Part shown: positions 29,721-39,181 of the stretch, piece by piece
Numbering within the stretch: the stretch's first letter is position 1
Layout: every line of letters begins with the position of its first letter
Origin: Brachybacterium sp. Z12
GTDB taxonomy: Bacteria > Actinomycetota > Actinomycetes > Actinomycetales > Dermabacteraceae
Assembly (NCBI RefSeq): GCF_014400405.1
Contig: NZ_CP060496.1
Span: forward strand, 1,736,001-1,800,000
Length of the DNA stretch: 64,000 nt
Direction: 5' to 3'
Made by a program: the position numbers and the translations under genes
The notes under the pieces: model-generated
Database searches by the model: none
Told to the model about the DNA's origin: nothing
Seen by the model: only the letters and a program-made list of their open reading frames with translations

Positions 29721-31441
29721 CTAGTCATACAACCCCTCCACCGTCCACTCCCCCGTCCTCGACAGCGCGAGCACCGCGGTCTCTTCCGCGCTCGCGCCGC
29801 GCACCACCAGCTGCAGACGCGCGGCCCGGTGGCCGTCCCGTGCCCACCAGCGCTCATCGATCACGGTGGGCGCGCCGTGGCCGAGCACCGGGTAGCCGGA
29901 GCCCGCGCGCAGCCCCGCCCGCTGCAGCGCCGGGAGACCGGGCGCGGCGATGAGCAGCCGGGCGGGCGCGGCGCTCAGCAGGCCGCGGGCGGTGACCACG
30001 ACGGGCCGGCCGGAGGCATCCTCGAGACGCACCGACGGAGGCTGCCGGAACACAGTGGCGGGCGTCGGGCGTGGCAGGGAGCCCGGCCAGGGCCCGTCGC
30101 GCCGGGCAGGCTTCTCGCTGCGCCAGGGCACCAGGGCCATCTCCTCGGCGAGGAGCCGCCCGCCGGTGAGGACGGGGACCTGCACCGCGTCCTCCCCGGC
30201 GAGCCCCTGGGCTCGGGCGAGGGCGCGGGAGGCGCGCTGGGCCGCCTCTCCGGCACTGCCCCACAGCGCGGGGGCGTTCTCCCCCGCCGGGGCCAGCTGC
30301 AGCGGATGCAGGCCGATCCGGGTGATCGCCCCGGTTGCGGGGCCGCCCAGTCGGGCGCGGGTGATCCAGCCGTCGCACTGCCAGCGGATGCGGTCCACGA
30401 CGTCTGCGACGGTGAGCGCTCCGTCGTGCCGCCAGGTGCGCTCCATCTCCTCGCCGCCTTCGGTGCGGGCCACGATCCGCAGCCGGGTGCACACCAGTCC
30501 GTTCGCGACGAGCATCGTGTGCAGCTGCTCAGCCAGGGGCGGGCGATGAAGGCCGCCTGGTCGGTGCGCACCAGCGGGGTCTCCAGCGTGGTCTCGGCGA
30601 GGATCGGCTGGGTGGGATGGTGCGCCGCGGGCGGAGTGGGCTCCTGGCCGCGGACCAGCAGGTGCAGGGTCGCGACGTCGGGCCCGAAGCGGTCGGCGAC
30701 TGCGGCCGACGGGAGCGCGGCCAGGTCCCCGAGCGTGGCGATGCCGAGCCGCTGCAGCAGGTCGACGGTCTCGGCGAGGTCCAGCCGCCGCTCCGGGCGG
30801 GTGGCCGAGGGTTGGCCGCGATGCCCCCAGCCGGGGCCTACGGGTGCACTGCGCAGCGTCGTGATCGGATGCGGGGCGAGGTACTCGGCACTGCGGCCCT
30901 CACGCACGATCCGCCCGCGCGGGGAGGCGAGCAGGGCGGCGAAGGGGCCGTCGGCGATGCCGACCGCGCAGTCCCAGCCGGTGAGCTCGGCGACCGCGTC
31001 GAGGATCCTCTCGGCCAGCGGCTCTTCGCCGCCCTGATGGCGGGCAGGGCCGCGGGCCGACATCAGCAGCACTCCGGGGCGCAGCACGTCGACCCCGGCG
31101 GCGATCGTGTCCACCGCGGCGGCGACCAGCTCGAACAGGGCGGATTCATGCTCCCGGTCCGCTTCCAGCACGAGCGCCTCAGGACAGGCGGCGCGAGCGG
31201 CGCGACGCTTCATCCCCGGCAGCACTCCCGCTTCCCGTGCGGCGGCCCCGGCGTGGGTGACGCGGTGCTGATCGAGCAGGATCACGGGAGCGGCGGCGGG
31301 ATCGAGAACGGACGGACCCTCAACCTCAACCTCAGCTTGACCTTGAGTCTCGCTCTCGGTGCGGCGCTGGTGGCGGTCCAGTGCCGCGAGCAGCGGCCAG
31401 TCCGGAACGGTGACGGCGACGGTGCGGGTGGCCGTGCTCAT
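29721..31441 (-). CDS. imuB: Y-family polymerase-like mutasome protein ImuB (frame break near 30537)
   Basis: About 573 residues after restoring a C at 30536-30539. It has the Y-family scaffold (LLDQHRVTHAGAAAREAGVLPGM, DVLRPGVLLMSARG, RLGIATLGDLAALP) but the acidic metal-binding residues at the start are replaced by VPDWPLLAAL, as in other ImuB proteins, so it is likely a non-catalytic adaptor that recruits DnaE2 and the beta clamp. A clamp-binding motif was not pinned down. ATG 31441 overlaps the reconstructed imuA' stop (TGATG). Confidence 0.9.
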
Positions 31442-32245
31442 CAGCCAGCCCTCCTCACCGGTCGCAGCAGGCGCATGGGCTCCGCGCTCGCGTGGACCGC
31501 AGGGCGCTGCGGAGCATCCGAGATCATGCCGCTGACCTGCGGCAGCAGTACCTCGGCAGTGCGATGACCGGCGACCCCCGCCCTTCTGCGGTGATCGCGA
31601 GGCGGCGCCTGCGCAGCCGCCCCGAGCCGGCCCCGAGCCCTGCCCAGCCCTGGGTGACCGCGCGCAGGGTGAGGTCCGATCGGCCCGGCGGCGGGGCGGC
31701 GGCGAGGACCAGGGTGTCCGCGGTGCGGGCCCGGTTCAGCAGGCTGCGCCAGAGTGCGGGGGCGAGGTCCAGGTCAGGGCCGAGCACGAGCACGCCCACC
31801 CCGTCGGCCAGAGCGGAGAGCACCTGGGGGCGCTGGTCTCCGTCGGCCGGGGCGAGGGCGAGGCGGCAGGGGTCCAGGCCGGCGTCCAGGGCGGAGCGAA
31901 GGCCCAGGTCGGGCATGCCGGCGATCGCACACCAGGAGTCCTCCCCACTGCGGCGACAGCGAGGGACAGCAGCAAAGAGGTGGTCGCGGCACCCTCGATC
32001 GCCACGGAGCTGCCGGCGCGCAGGCTGCCGCGCGGGAACAGGGTCGCCAGCGGTCCCGGCACCGGCAGCCGGGTGCCGAGCCCGTCGTCGGCGGAGTCCG
32101 GGAGGGACTGCACCGACGGCTGCAGGGCGGTGCGATCGATCCGCCCACCCCAGCGGGCGGCGGAGCGCTCGGCCGCACCCAGCGCGGCCCGGGCTCGGGA
32201 CAGGCGCTGCTCACGATCCTCCACCTGGAGGGCTGTGCTCCCCAT
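31441..32245 (-). CDS. imuA': Mutasome accessory protein ImuA' (two frame breaks)
   Basis: About 268 residues after adding one base at 31943-31946 and one near 31552. The second repair replaces a short CCRRSAA ending by a longer tail ending VRRAG, whose stop overlaps the imuB ATG; this makes the repair credible. The sequence (PGPLATLFPRGSLRAGSSVAIEGAATTS, MPDLGLRSALDAGLDPCRLAL) is RecA/SulA-like without a Walker A lysine, as in actinobacterial ImuA'. It binds ImuB and localises the mutasome in relatives. ATG 32245 follows GGGAGGAGGA. The upstream LexA-type box shows SOS control. Confidence 0.86.
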
Positions 32246-32285
32246 GTGTCCTCCTCCCGATCCGGACGCCTCTTCGCACACATGC

Positions 32286-32301
32286 TCGAACAGGGGTTCG
32301 A
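32286..32301. promoter_or_regulatory. LexA (SOS) box upstream of imuA'-imuB-dnaE2
   Basis: TCGAAC-AGGG-GTTCGA is a perfect palindrome with the spacing of actinobacterial LexA boxes. It lies about 40 bp upstream of imuA' on the minus strand. A weaker half-matching copy, TCGAACATGC, occurs at 32348. It also lies about 85 bp upstream of the divergent GNAT gene. Confidence 0.88.
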
Positions 32302-32386
32302 ACTGTACGCCCCGGAGGGGGCGCCTCAAGGTATCCAGGCTGTGGCTTCGAACATGCATGCGAAGCATTGCGGAGAGGTCCGACAG

Positions 32387-32908
32387 ATGGGGCAGGATCG
32401 CCGGATGGCACAGCTCCACAGCGCTCCGCACGTGCTTCGTCCAGCCGTGCCGGGCGATGCCGACGGCTGTGCGAGCGTGCACCACACGTCATGGGTCCAG
32501 ACGTACTCCGCGCTGCTCCCGGCATCGCACTGGGAGACGGACACGCTCGAGCGGCGCGCAGAGACCTGGCGTCGATGGCTGGAGGGCGGCGTTGCTGTCA
32601 CGGTGGCGGAGTCCGGCGAGCTGATCGTCGGGTTCACCATCGCTGGCTCCGGGCGGCAGGTCGGCGCACATGCTCCGGTACGCGATCGAGAGCTGTACTC
32701 GCTCTATGTACTGGCCGCGCACCACGGCAGCGGGGCCGGTCAGGCCCTGCTCGAGGCGGTCCTGCCGGTCGGCACCCCTGCCCAGCTCTGGGTCGCCGAG
32801 GACAATCCGCGCGCCCGGCGGTTCTACGAGCGCAACGGCTTCACTCCTGACGGAGCTCGTTTCCACGACGAGACGCTCGACCTCACCGAAGTACGGCTGG
32901 TCCGCTGA
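32387..32908 (+). CDS. GNAT family N-acetyltransferase
   Basis: An intact protein of about 173 residues. The acetyl-CoA-binding core reads LYSLYVLAAHHGSGAGQALLEAVL (motif A, with the variant GSGAGQ loop) and WVAEDNPRARRFYERNGF (motif B), and the N-terminus LRPAVPGDADGCASVHHTSW is typical. Substrate is unknown. The start at ATG 32387 follows GGAGAGG; ATG 32405 is also possible. Its promoter region shares the SOS-box interval with the divergent mutasome, but there is no direct evidence that it is damage-inducible. Confidence 0.85.
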   Translation: MGQDRRMAQLHSAPHVLRPAVPGDADGCASVHHTSWVQTYSALLPASHWETDTLERRAETWRRWLEGGVAVTVAESGELIVGFTIAGSGRQVGAHAPVRDRELYSLYVLAAHHGSGAGQALLEAVLPVGTPAQLWVAEDNPRARRFYERNGFTPDGARFHDETLDLTEVRLVR

Positions 32909-32921
32909 GGAATGCAAGTGG

Positions 32922-34436
32922 TCAGAACGGCGGGGGTGGAGGGTTCTTCCGTCGCTCGAGGGCTCGCTGTCGCGCCTCGCGTTCTGCCTGGTAGCGGGTC
33001 CAGGAGTCCATGAGCTCCGTGGTCATGGCCGGGGTGGCGAGGTCGGTGTTGTCGCGGACGATCACGTGTGCCCGGTCCCGGAGTGACCAGGAGGTCTGTC
33101 CGGGGAGGCCGGGCGTGCACGGCAGGCGGGTGGGATCGAGCAGGCCGGAGGTCTTCGCGCGGTGATGCTGCCAGCACAGCAGGTGCAGGTTCTCGATGTC
33201 GGTGAGACCGCCGCGCTCCGGGTCCCCGTGGTCGTACTCCTCGATGTGATCAACCTCGGAGGCCCAGGAAGTGGCCCGGGTGCAGCCGGGGACCGCGCAG
33301 GTGGTGTTGCGCAGGCGCAGATGCTCGAGCATGGCGCGGGTGGGAGCGTAGCGCTGCGCGGGCAGCGGCAGGAAGACGCCGCTGCACGGATCTGTGAGCA
33401 CTCGGTACCAGGTCTCGCTCTGCCCGGCCAGCTCCCGCGCCATCGCCGCAGGGATCGGGATCGTGCCCTCCAGCATGCCGGGCTCCTGGGAGCCGCCGAG
33501 CAGGGTCATGACGGGCACGGTGATGTTGAGGCGGAAGCGGGGCTTCGGCACCTGGACCCCGTCCGTGTCGAGAACCGCACCTCCCAGAAGGTCGTACTGG
33601 AGGAGGGCGAGGGAGGCGGGCATCGCCGTCTCGGCGACGGTGCCTCGCGGGTCCATCGGCGGCACCTCCCCCGCCTCGAGGGCGCGGCGCTGCTCGCCTT
33701 GTACGGCACGGGCTGCGGCGTCGAGTCGTTGGGCCAGAGCGAGGATCTCCGGGGCCGGGCCGGTCACTCGCAGGCAGCCGATCCCGTCATCCCGGTCCTT
33801 AAGCAGCTCCACTCGGCGCCGCCCCTCCGGGGTCAGGTGCGTGGGCGTCTCCAGCTGGGACTCCAGCCGACCGAGGAGCCGGGAGAGCCGCTGGTGGAAC
33901 TGCTCCGTGGTCAGGGTCGTGGGCCACAGTGAGGCGGTGGCATCCACGAAGCCCATCTGGCCCGCGGTGAGGTGGCGGGTTCGGCGCAGGATGCGGTCGA
34001 ACCATGCCGCGGGGTACTCCCCGCTGTCCAGGTGGACCAGAGTGCGCGGCAGCTGGGTCACTGCGATGTGGGCATCGTGGAGGATGCGGTCCGCAACGGT
34101 GCGGGTGCAGCGCAGGGCGAGCGCCACGGAGAGCAGCTCGGCCTCGGCCACGTCCTCGTCATAGTCCTCGCCCTCCGAGTCGTGGAAAGACGGTGCGAGC
34201 GCGGTGAAGCGGGTGGCGAGCCGGCGGCTCTCCTCGATCGATGCGGCATGGACCGGCTGCAGGTGGGGCGGGAGCACGGGCGCTGCGGGAGTGGGGTCCG
34301 GGGACCCTTCAGGCGTGGCGTCGCCGGTCGCCCCGAGCGCCGGCCCGACGGCGCCGGAAACGCTCTGCCGGGCGAAGTTCCCGTCGCTGTCGTCCTCATC
34401 GAACGACACGTTCGCACTTTCGCGGAGTTCACCCAT
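32922..34436 (-). CDS. DUF222 / HNH endonuclease domain protein (13E12 repeat family)
   Basis: An intact 504-residue protein. The DUF222 region (about 70-360) is followed by an HNH domain with CAVPGC, EVDHIEEYDHGDPERGG, DIENLHLLCWQHHRAKT, so the zinc cysteines and catalytic histidines are present. The C-terminus ends in KNPPPPPF. The family is multicopy in many actinobacteria and is often considered selfish or recombination-related, but function is unproven. ATG 34436 is chosen because GGAGGAGG lies 8 nt upstream; GTG 34445 is less well placed. Confidence 0.9.
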   Translation of the reverse strand: MGELRESANVSFDEDDSDGNFARQSVSGAVGPALGATGDATPEGSPDPTPAAPVLPPHLQPVHAASIEESRRLATRFTALAPSFHDSEGEDYDEDVAEAELLSVALALRCTRTVADRILHDAHIAVTQLPRTLVHLDSGEYPAAWFDRILRRTRHLTAGQMGFVDATASLWPTTLTTEQFHQRLSRLLGRLESQLETPTHLTPEGRRRVELLKDRDDGIGCLRVTGPAPEILALAQRLDAAARAVQGEQRRALEAGEVPPMDPRGTVAETAMPASLALLQYDLLGGAVLDTDGVQVPKPRFRLNITVPVMTLLGGSQEPGMLEGTIPIPAAMARELAGQSETWYRVLTDPCSGVFLPLPAQRYAPTRAMLEHLRLRNTTCAVPGCTRATSWASEVDHIEEYDHGDPERGGLTDIENLHLLCWQHHRAKTSGLLDPTRLPCTPGLPGQTSWSLRDRAHVIVRDNTDLATPAMTTELMDSWTRYQAEREARQRALERRKNPPPPPF

Positions 34437-34870
34437 CGCACACACCTCCTCCCATCACATGGCTGCAGATTGCCCGCATGGGGCAGAATCGCAGAATGCC
34501 GCCAGGTCGAATAAACGTCGTCCCATTATTTTAGTGCCGCCCGACGCTGGCGCAAGACCTCTCCCTGAATCTGTGGATAATGTGGATAAGTGGGCGGTGG
34601 GGAGGAAAGGTACTGCTGGGCATTGTGGATGAACGGCCACTGTGGAGGAAAGGTCGCGCAGTCCGCCGTCGCCGACTGCCCACTGCAGAAGACTGGACGG
34701 GGAGCCCTGATGCTTTCCGTGATTGACAAAAGGCTCACGGCGGTTCCCACAATCTTCGCCGAGCCCTATTGAAAGCCGCGACGAAAATCCTTAACGGGAG
34801 GACTTCCATCACCGCCCCGTCGACAGAAATCTCGGCACGGTAACACACCGGCCAGAGGCGCTATAAGGCT
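34437..34870. other. AT-richer intergenic region with DnaA boxes
   Basis: This gap between divergent genes is visibly poorer in G and C than the rest of the window. It contains two tandem DnaA boxes (34572-34589), weaker box-like TGTGGATGA (34624-34632) and TGTGGAGGA (34641-34649), and a direct repeat of GGAGGAAAGGT near 34600 and 34644. No open reading frame with a ribosome binding site was found. Confidence 0.65.
34572..34589 (-). promoter_or_regulatory. Two tandem consensus DnaA boxes
   Basis: TGTGGATAA occurs twice back to back (34572-34580 and 34581-34589); each is the exact complement of the 9-mer DnaA box TTATCCACA. No gene overlaps them. They could titrate DnaA, regulate the flanking genes or be a remnant of an origin. 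Confidence 0.8.
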
Positions 34871-34880
34871 ATGAAGAAGA

Positions 34881-36194
34881 ATGCTAAGCGCACCACACAA
34901 GAGCTACTGTCGGGCAATGCAGAAGAATGCGCGCGACCGCCGACGCCCCTCTCTCGGGGCGATGCTCGCAGCCCCATACGCCTCCGCCGCCGCAACGCTG
35001 ACGGCCTCGCCCGCGATGCGCACACTCGGACTCCTGACCGGAGTGAACGCCCTGGGCAACGGGCTGTTCGCAACGATCGGCATCCTGTTCTACACCCAAC
35101 ATCTCGGCTTCTCCGTCAGCTTCGTCTCCGCTGGCCTCGTCGCCGCGACCCTGCTCGCGATCGGGGGCGACCTCATCAGCGGCAGGTTTTCCGATGCCTC
35201 GAGTCCGAAGCCGGTGCTCCTGGCCGGACTCGTACTCTCGGCCATCGCGACCGCCCTGCTGCTGGTGGTCTGGGATCAGGTGAGCTTCGTCGTCGCGCTG
35301 TGAGTGATCAGTCTTCGGCAGGGGCTGTGCATGTCTTCGAACACGGCACTTATCCGCCGGCTGGCGCAGGAGAGCCCAGCGCTTGCCAGAGCATCGCTGA
35401 GGTCGCTGCTGACCCTCGGTATCTCCGCCGGTGCCCTGCTGGCCGGGCTCGTGCTCGGCAGCGGCAGCCTGGCCGCGTTCCAGATCGCGATCCTCAGCAA
35501 TGCACTTACCTTCGTCATCGCTGCTGTGCTGCTCACGCGCATCACCCTGCCGCCAGCCCCGGACGGGGCGACGGGGCGGCCGTACCCGGTCGTTCCTGAC
35601 AGGCGTTTCGCCGTGTTCTCGCTCGCCAACGGGGCGATCGGCATCTACCTGCACGTGCTGTCCTTCGCGCTCCCGCTGTGGACGGTGATCCACCATCCGG
35701 AGCTGATGTGGATCGTCGGCCTCCTGATCGCGCTCAATGCTCTGCTCACCGCCACCTTCCAGATACCGGCCAGCGCCGGGATCGTGAGCATCGGCGCCGC
35801 GAGCAGGCGCCTGCTCATCGGTGCCGTCTTCCTTGCGGCCTCCTACCTCTTCTTCCTCTCCGGCTGGTCAGTCTCACCGCCCCTACTGGTCATCATGCTG
35901 ATCGGTTTCCTGGTGGCCCATACTGCGGGCGAGGTGCTGTACAGCGCCGGCACTATGGAGCTGCTGTTCCGGCTGGCACCGGCTCAGCAGCAGGGCCAAT
36001 ACGGCGCCTTCTACGGGATCAGCAACGGGCTGACGTCCTCCGCCGCGCCAGCGGTCCCCGGCGGCGCCATCGCGCTCAGCGGCGGGTGGGGATGGTGGCT
36101 TCTCGCCGCAGCGACGCTTCTGCTCGCCATCCTCATCCGCGCGGTGAGCAACGGGGCGCAGCCGGTCGACGCCGCTGACATGATCGACCGGTGA
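34881..36194 (+). pseudogene. MFS transporter interrupted by an in-frame TGA
   Basis: The two halves (34881-35300 and 35304-36194) are in the same frame and together give a 437-residue, twelve-helix MFS protein. The first half has helices 1-3 with FYTQHLGFSVSFVSAGL and GDLISGRFSDASSPKPVLLAG; the second begins ISLRQGLCM and carries ALIRRLAQES and the remaining helices. The TGA at 35301-35303 stands where TGG (Trp) would be natural. It may be a real nonsense mutation or a base error. The true start could be ATG 34917. A drug or metabolite efflux role is only by family. Confidence 0.72.
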
Positions 36195-36277
36195 CCCAGC
36201 ACTCACCGGTGCGCGACGGTGTGGCAGAGTCTCCTGCGAGGCGATGACCCGCCTGCCCCGCCCCTCGAAGGAGACCC

Positions 36278-37307
36278 ATGCGCGCGCTGATGCTGCACGA
36301 GAAGAACCGGATGTCCATCGAGGAGGTCGAGCCCGTCGGCACCCCGGCCCCGGACAGGTCCGGATCACGATGCACACCGTCGGCATCTGCGCCTCCGACG
36401 TGCACTACTGGACCGACGGCAAGATCGGGCCGTTCGTGGTCGAGGCACCGATGATCCTGGGCCATGAGGGCGCCGGAACCGTCGTGGAGGTCGGAGAGGG
36501 CGTCACGCACCTCTCCCCGGGGACCGGGTCGCGATGGAGCCGGGCGTGCCGGACCCCACCTCCCGCGCCGTGCGTGAAGGCAACTACAACGTCGACCCCG
36601 GAGTGCAGTTCTGGGCCACCCCGCCCGTCCACGGCTGCCTCGTCGACGAGGTCATCCACCCCGCCGCTTACACCTTCAAGCTGCCCGACAACCTCAGCTT
36701 CGCCGAGGGCGCGCTCATCGAACCGTTCTCCGTGGGGATGTACGCCGCGACGAAGGCAGGCATCAAGCCCGGAGACGTGGCCGCCGTCGTCGGCGCCGGC
36801 ACCATCGGCATCATGACCGCGATCGCTGCTCGCGCGGGCGGTGCGAGCACCGTCTTCATCTCCGATGTGCTCCCGCAGAAGCTGGCCCTGCTAGACGGGC
36901 TCGAGGGCATCGTCACCGTCGACGCCACCAAGGAGGACCTGGGCGAGCGGGTGCGTGCTGAGACCGGTGGCTGGGGCCCGCAGGTGGTGTTCGAGGCCAC
37001 CGGCGCCGCGCCTGCCTACAAGAAGCTCTGGGAGATGCCCGCTCCGGGCGGCCGCATCGTGCTGGTCGGCATGCCGGTGGACCCGGTGCCCTTCGACATC
37101 GCGACCGCGCAGAGCCGCGGTATCTCCCTGGAGACGGTGTTCCGTTACGCGAACGTCTACCAGAAGGCGATCGACCTCGCCGCGACCGATGGCGTGGACC
37201 TCTCCCGCTTCGTCTCGGAGACCTTCGCCTTCGACGACTCAGTGCAGGCCTTCGAGCGCTTCCTCGAGGGCAGGCCGACGGATGTGAAGATCCAGATCGC
37301 GCTCTGA
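36278..37307 (+). CDS. NAD-dependent xylitol (polyol) dehydrogenase, MDR family (two frame breaks)
   Basis: About 343 residues after adding one base at 36348-36351 and at 36519-36522. Catalytic zinc ligands are in [10 protein letters not shown] and GHEGAG, and the NAD site reads [10 protein letters not shown]. The segment [20 protein letters not shown] corresponds to the structural-zinc lobe but lacks its four cysteines, as in known bacterial xylitol dehydrogenases, with [10 protein letters not shown] after it. It should oxidise xylitol or a related polyol to the ketose. ATG 36278 follows GAAGGAG. It is a single gene with no transporter beside it. Confidence 0.85.
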
Positions 37308-37383
37308 GGCCCCACCTGCGGGTCCTCTTGGACCTGGATGGCACGCTGGCGGACCGCCAGCGTGCCATCGAGGCCGACAGCGG

Positions 37384-38222
37384 CTACCTCGGCAAGCTCG
37401 CCGTGAGCGCCGACCGTCGCTGCCAGAACACGACCGCGCTCGCCGCAGCGACGTTCAGCGAGTCCACTCCCCGGCCATCGGGATGACGACGTGCTCGTCG
37501 ACCGCCTGCAGCGTCGCGGGCTTCAGCCCGTGGCCCTCGGCGCCGAGCACGAAGGCGACCTTCCGCTCCGGGCTCAGATCTACAGCGTCCAGCTCCACCG
37601 CGCCCTCGGTCAGGGCGAGAGCGAGCACGTCGAAGCCGGCCTCGTGCAGCAGGTCCATCCCGGCACCCGGCCAGGCCTCGAGCTTCGTCCACGGCACCTG
37701 GAAGACGGTGCCCATCGACACGCGGATCGAGCGGCGGTACAGCGGGTCCGCGCACTGCGGGGTCACCAGCACGGCATCGACGCCGAGCGCCGCAGCGGAG
37801 CGGAACATCGCGCCGACGTTCATGTGATCGACGAGGTCCTCGAGCACGGCGACGGTGCGCGCCTCCCGCAGCAGGTCCGCGGCTGCGGGCAGCTCCGGCC
37901 GCTGCATCGCCGCGAGTGCCCCGCGGTGGAGGTTGTAGCCGGTGAGCTGTTCGACGAGCGACTCTTCTCCCGCGAACACAGGCACCTCGGGAAACTGCTC
38001 GTACAGCGGAGCGAACTTCGCGAGCCACCGCTCGTTCATGAGGAAGGAGCGCGGCGCCATCCCGGCCTCGATCGCCCGGGAGATCACCTCGTAGCTCTCG
38101 GCCATGAACAGGCCCCGCTCCACCTCGACGCGGGAGCGCAGACGCACATCGGTCATGCGCAGGTAGTCGTCCAGCGCCGGATCGGCGAGGTCGGTGACCT
38201 TCCGCAGCTGAGGGTGCTCCAC
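37384..38222 (-). CDS. TrmH/SpoU family RNA 2'-O-methyltransferase (frame break near 37470)
   Basis: About 279 residues after adding one base at 37469-37472; the repaired tail gives motif 3, VDSLNVAAASAVVFW, missing otherwise. Motif 1 is HMNVGAMFRSAAALG and motif 2 FVLGAEGHGL, diagnostic of the knotted SPOUT fold. An N-terminal RNA-binding part precedes it. The target (rRNA or tRNA ribose) is not determinable. The start is GTG 38222, 7 nt after the ABC ATPase stop, so it is probably in the same transcript. Confidence 0.88.
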
Positions 38223-38229
38223 CTGTGGG

Positions 38230-39024
38230 TCAGTTCAACGACAGCGAGCGGGCGGTGAAGCGCTCCCCGCGCTGCTCGGCCACCAGCGGCAGGCCGAAGG
38301 TGCGGGTGAGGTTCTGGGAGGTGAGCGTCTCACCGATCGGGCCCGCGGCGACGACGCCGCCCTCACGCAGCAGCGCCACATGGGTGTAGCCCGGAGGGAT
38401 CTCCTCGACGTGATGGGTGACCAGCACCGTCACCGGGGTCGCGGGGTCCTTGGCGAGACGGCCCAGGGTGCGCACGAGCGACTCGCGGCCGCCGAGATCG
38501 AGCCCTGCGGCGGGCTCGTCGAGCAGCAGCAGCTCCGGGTCGGTCATCAGGGCGCGGGCGGCGAGCACGCGCTTGCGCTCGCCGGTGGAGAGGGTGCCGA
38601 ACATCCGGGAGGCCAGGTCGCCGACCCCGAAGGCGGCCAGCAGGGTGCGGGCACGCTCCAGATCCACTTCGTCGTACTCCTCGCGCCAGCGACCCACCAC
38701 GCCGTACCCGGCGGTGACCACGACGTTCTCGGCGCTCTCCTCGACCGGGACGGTATCCGCGAGCTCCTGGCTGGCCAGACCGATCAGCGGGCGCAGCTCG
38801 AAGATGTCGACCTTGCCGAGCCGCTCGCCGAGGATCTCGACGGTGCCCGCGGTGGGGTGCATCCGTGCGGAGAGCAGGCGCACGAGGGTCGACTTGCCGG
38901 CACCGTTGGGGCCGAGGACCGCCCAGCGTTCCCCCTCCCCGATCTCGAGGGACACCCCGTCGAGGATCGCGGCGCCGCTGCGGCGGACGGTGACATCGTT
39001 CAGTGAAGCTGCTGAGACGGACAT
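38230..39024 (-). CDS. ABC transporter ATP-binding protein
   Basis: An intact 264-residue ATPase: Walker A GPNGAGKS, Q-loop LASQEL, signature LSTGERKR, Walker B LLLLDEPAAGLD and H-loop LVTHHVEE. It resembles the single-domain ModF/YlmA-like ATPases; no permease or binding protein is encoded next to it, so its partner is elsewhere or it acts without one. Leaderless start: TAGGCT ends 6 nt before ATG 39024. It is followed by the TrmH-like gene. Confidence 0.9.
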   Translation of the reverse strand: MSVSAASLNDVTVRRSGAAILDGVSLEIGEGERWAVLGPNGAGKSTLVRLLSARMHPTAGTVEILGERLGKVDIFELRPLIGLASQELADTVPVEESAENVVVTAGYGVVGRWREEYDEVDLERARTLLAAFGVGDLASRMFGTLSTGERKRVLAARALMTDPELLLLDEPAAGLDLGGRESLVRTLGRLAKDPATPVTVLVTHHVEEIPPGYTHVALLREGGVVAAGPIGETLTSQNLTRTFGLPLVAEQRGERFTARSLSLN

Positions 39025-39030
39025 GTTCCG

Positions 39031-39036
39031 AGCCTA
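39031..39036 (-). promoter_or_regulatory. -10 element (TAGGCT) for leaderless ABC ATPase gene
   Basis: On the minus strand TAGGCT, CGGAAC and ATG follow directly, again with a six-base gap and no ribosome binding site. Confidence 0.6.
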
Positions 39037-39142
39037 TCGTCAGAACCGCTGCCAGATCCCCGCGCGCTCGACGTGTCCCCGCCCCGACACCGAGTAGTCG
39101 CACACACCGTCGGGGCGCACCCGTGGGCCCGACGGCCGCCCA

Positions 39143-39148
39143 TAGACT
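39143..39148 (+). promoter_or_regulatory. Candidate -10 element (TAGACT) for the RNB ribonuclease operon
   Basis: TAGACT lies 33 bases before the GTG start at 39182, which has its own AGGAGG, so this message would be leadered, unlike the divergent ABC gene. Confidence 0.45.
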
Positions 39149-39181
39149 GGTCGGAACAGCACCGCCGTTCCAGGAGGCCCC

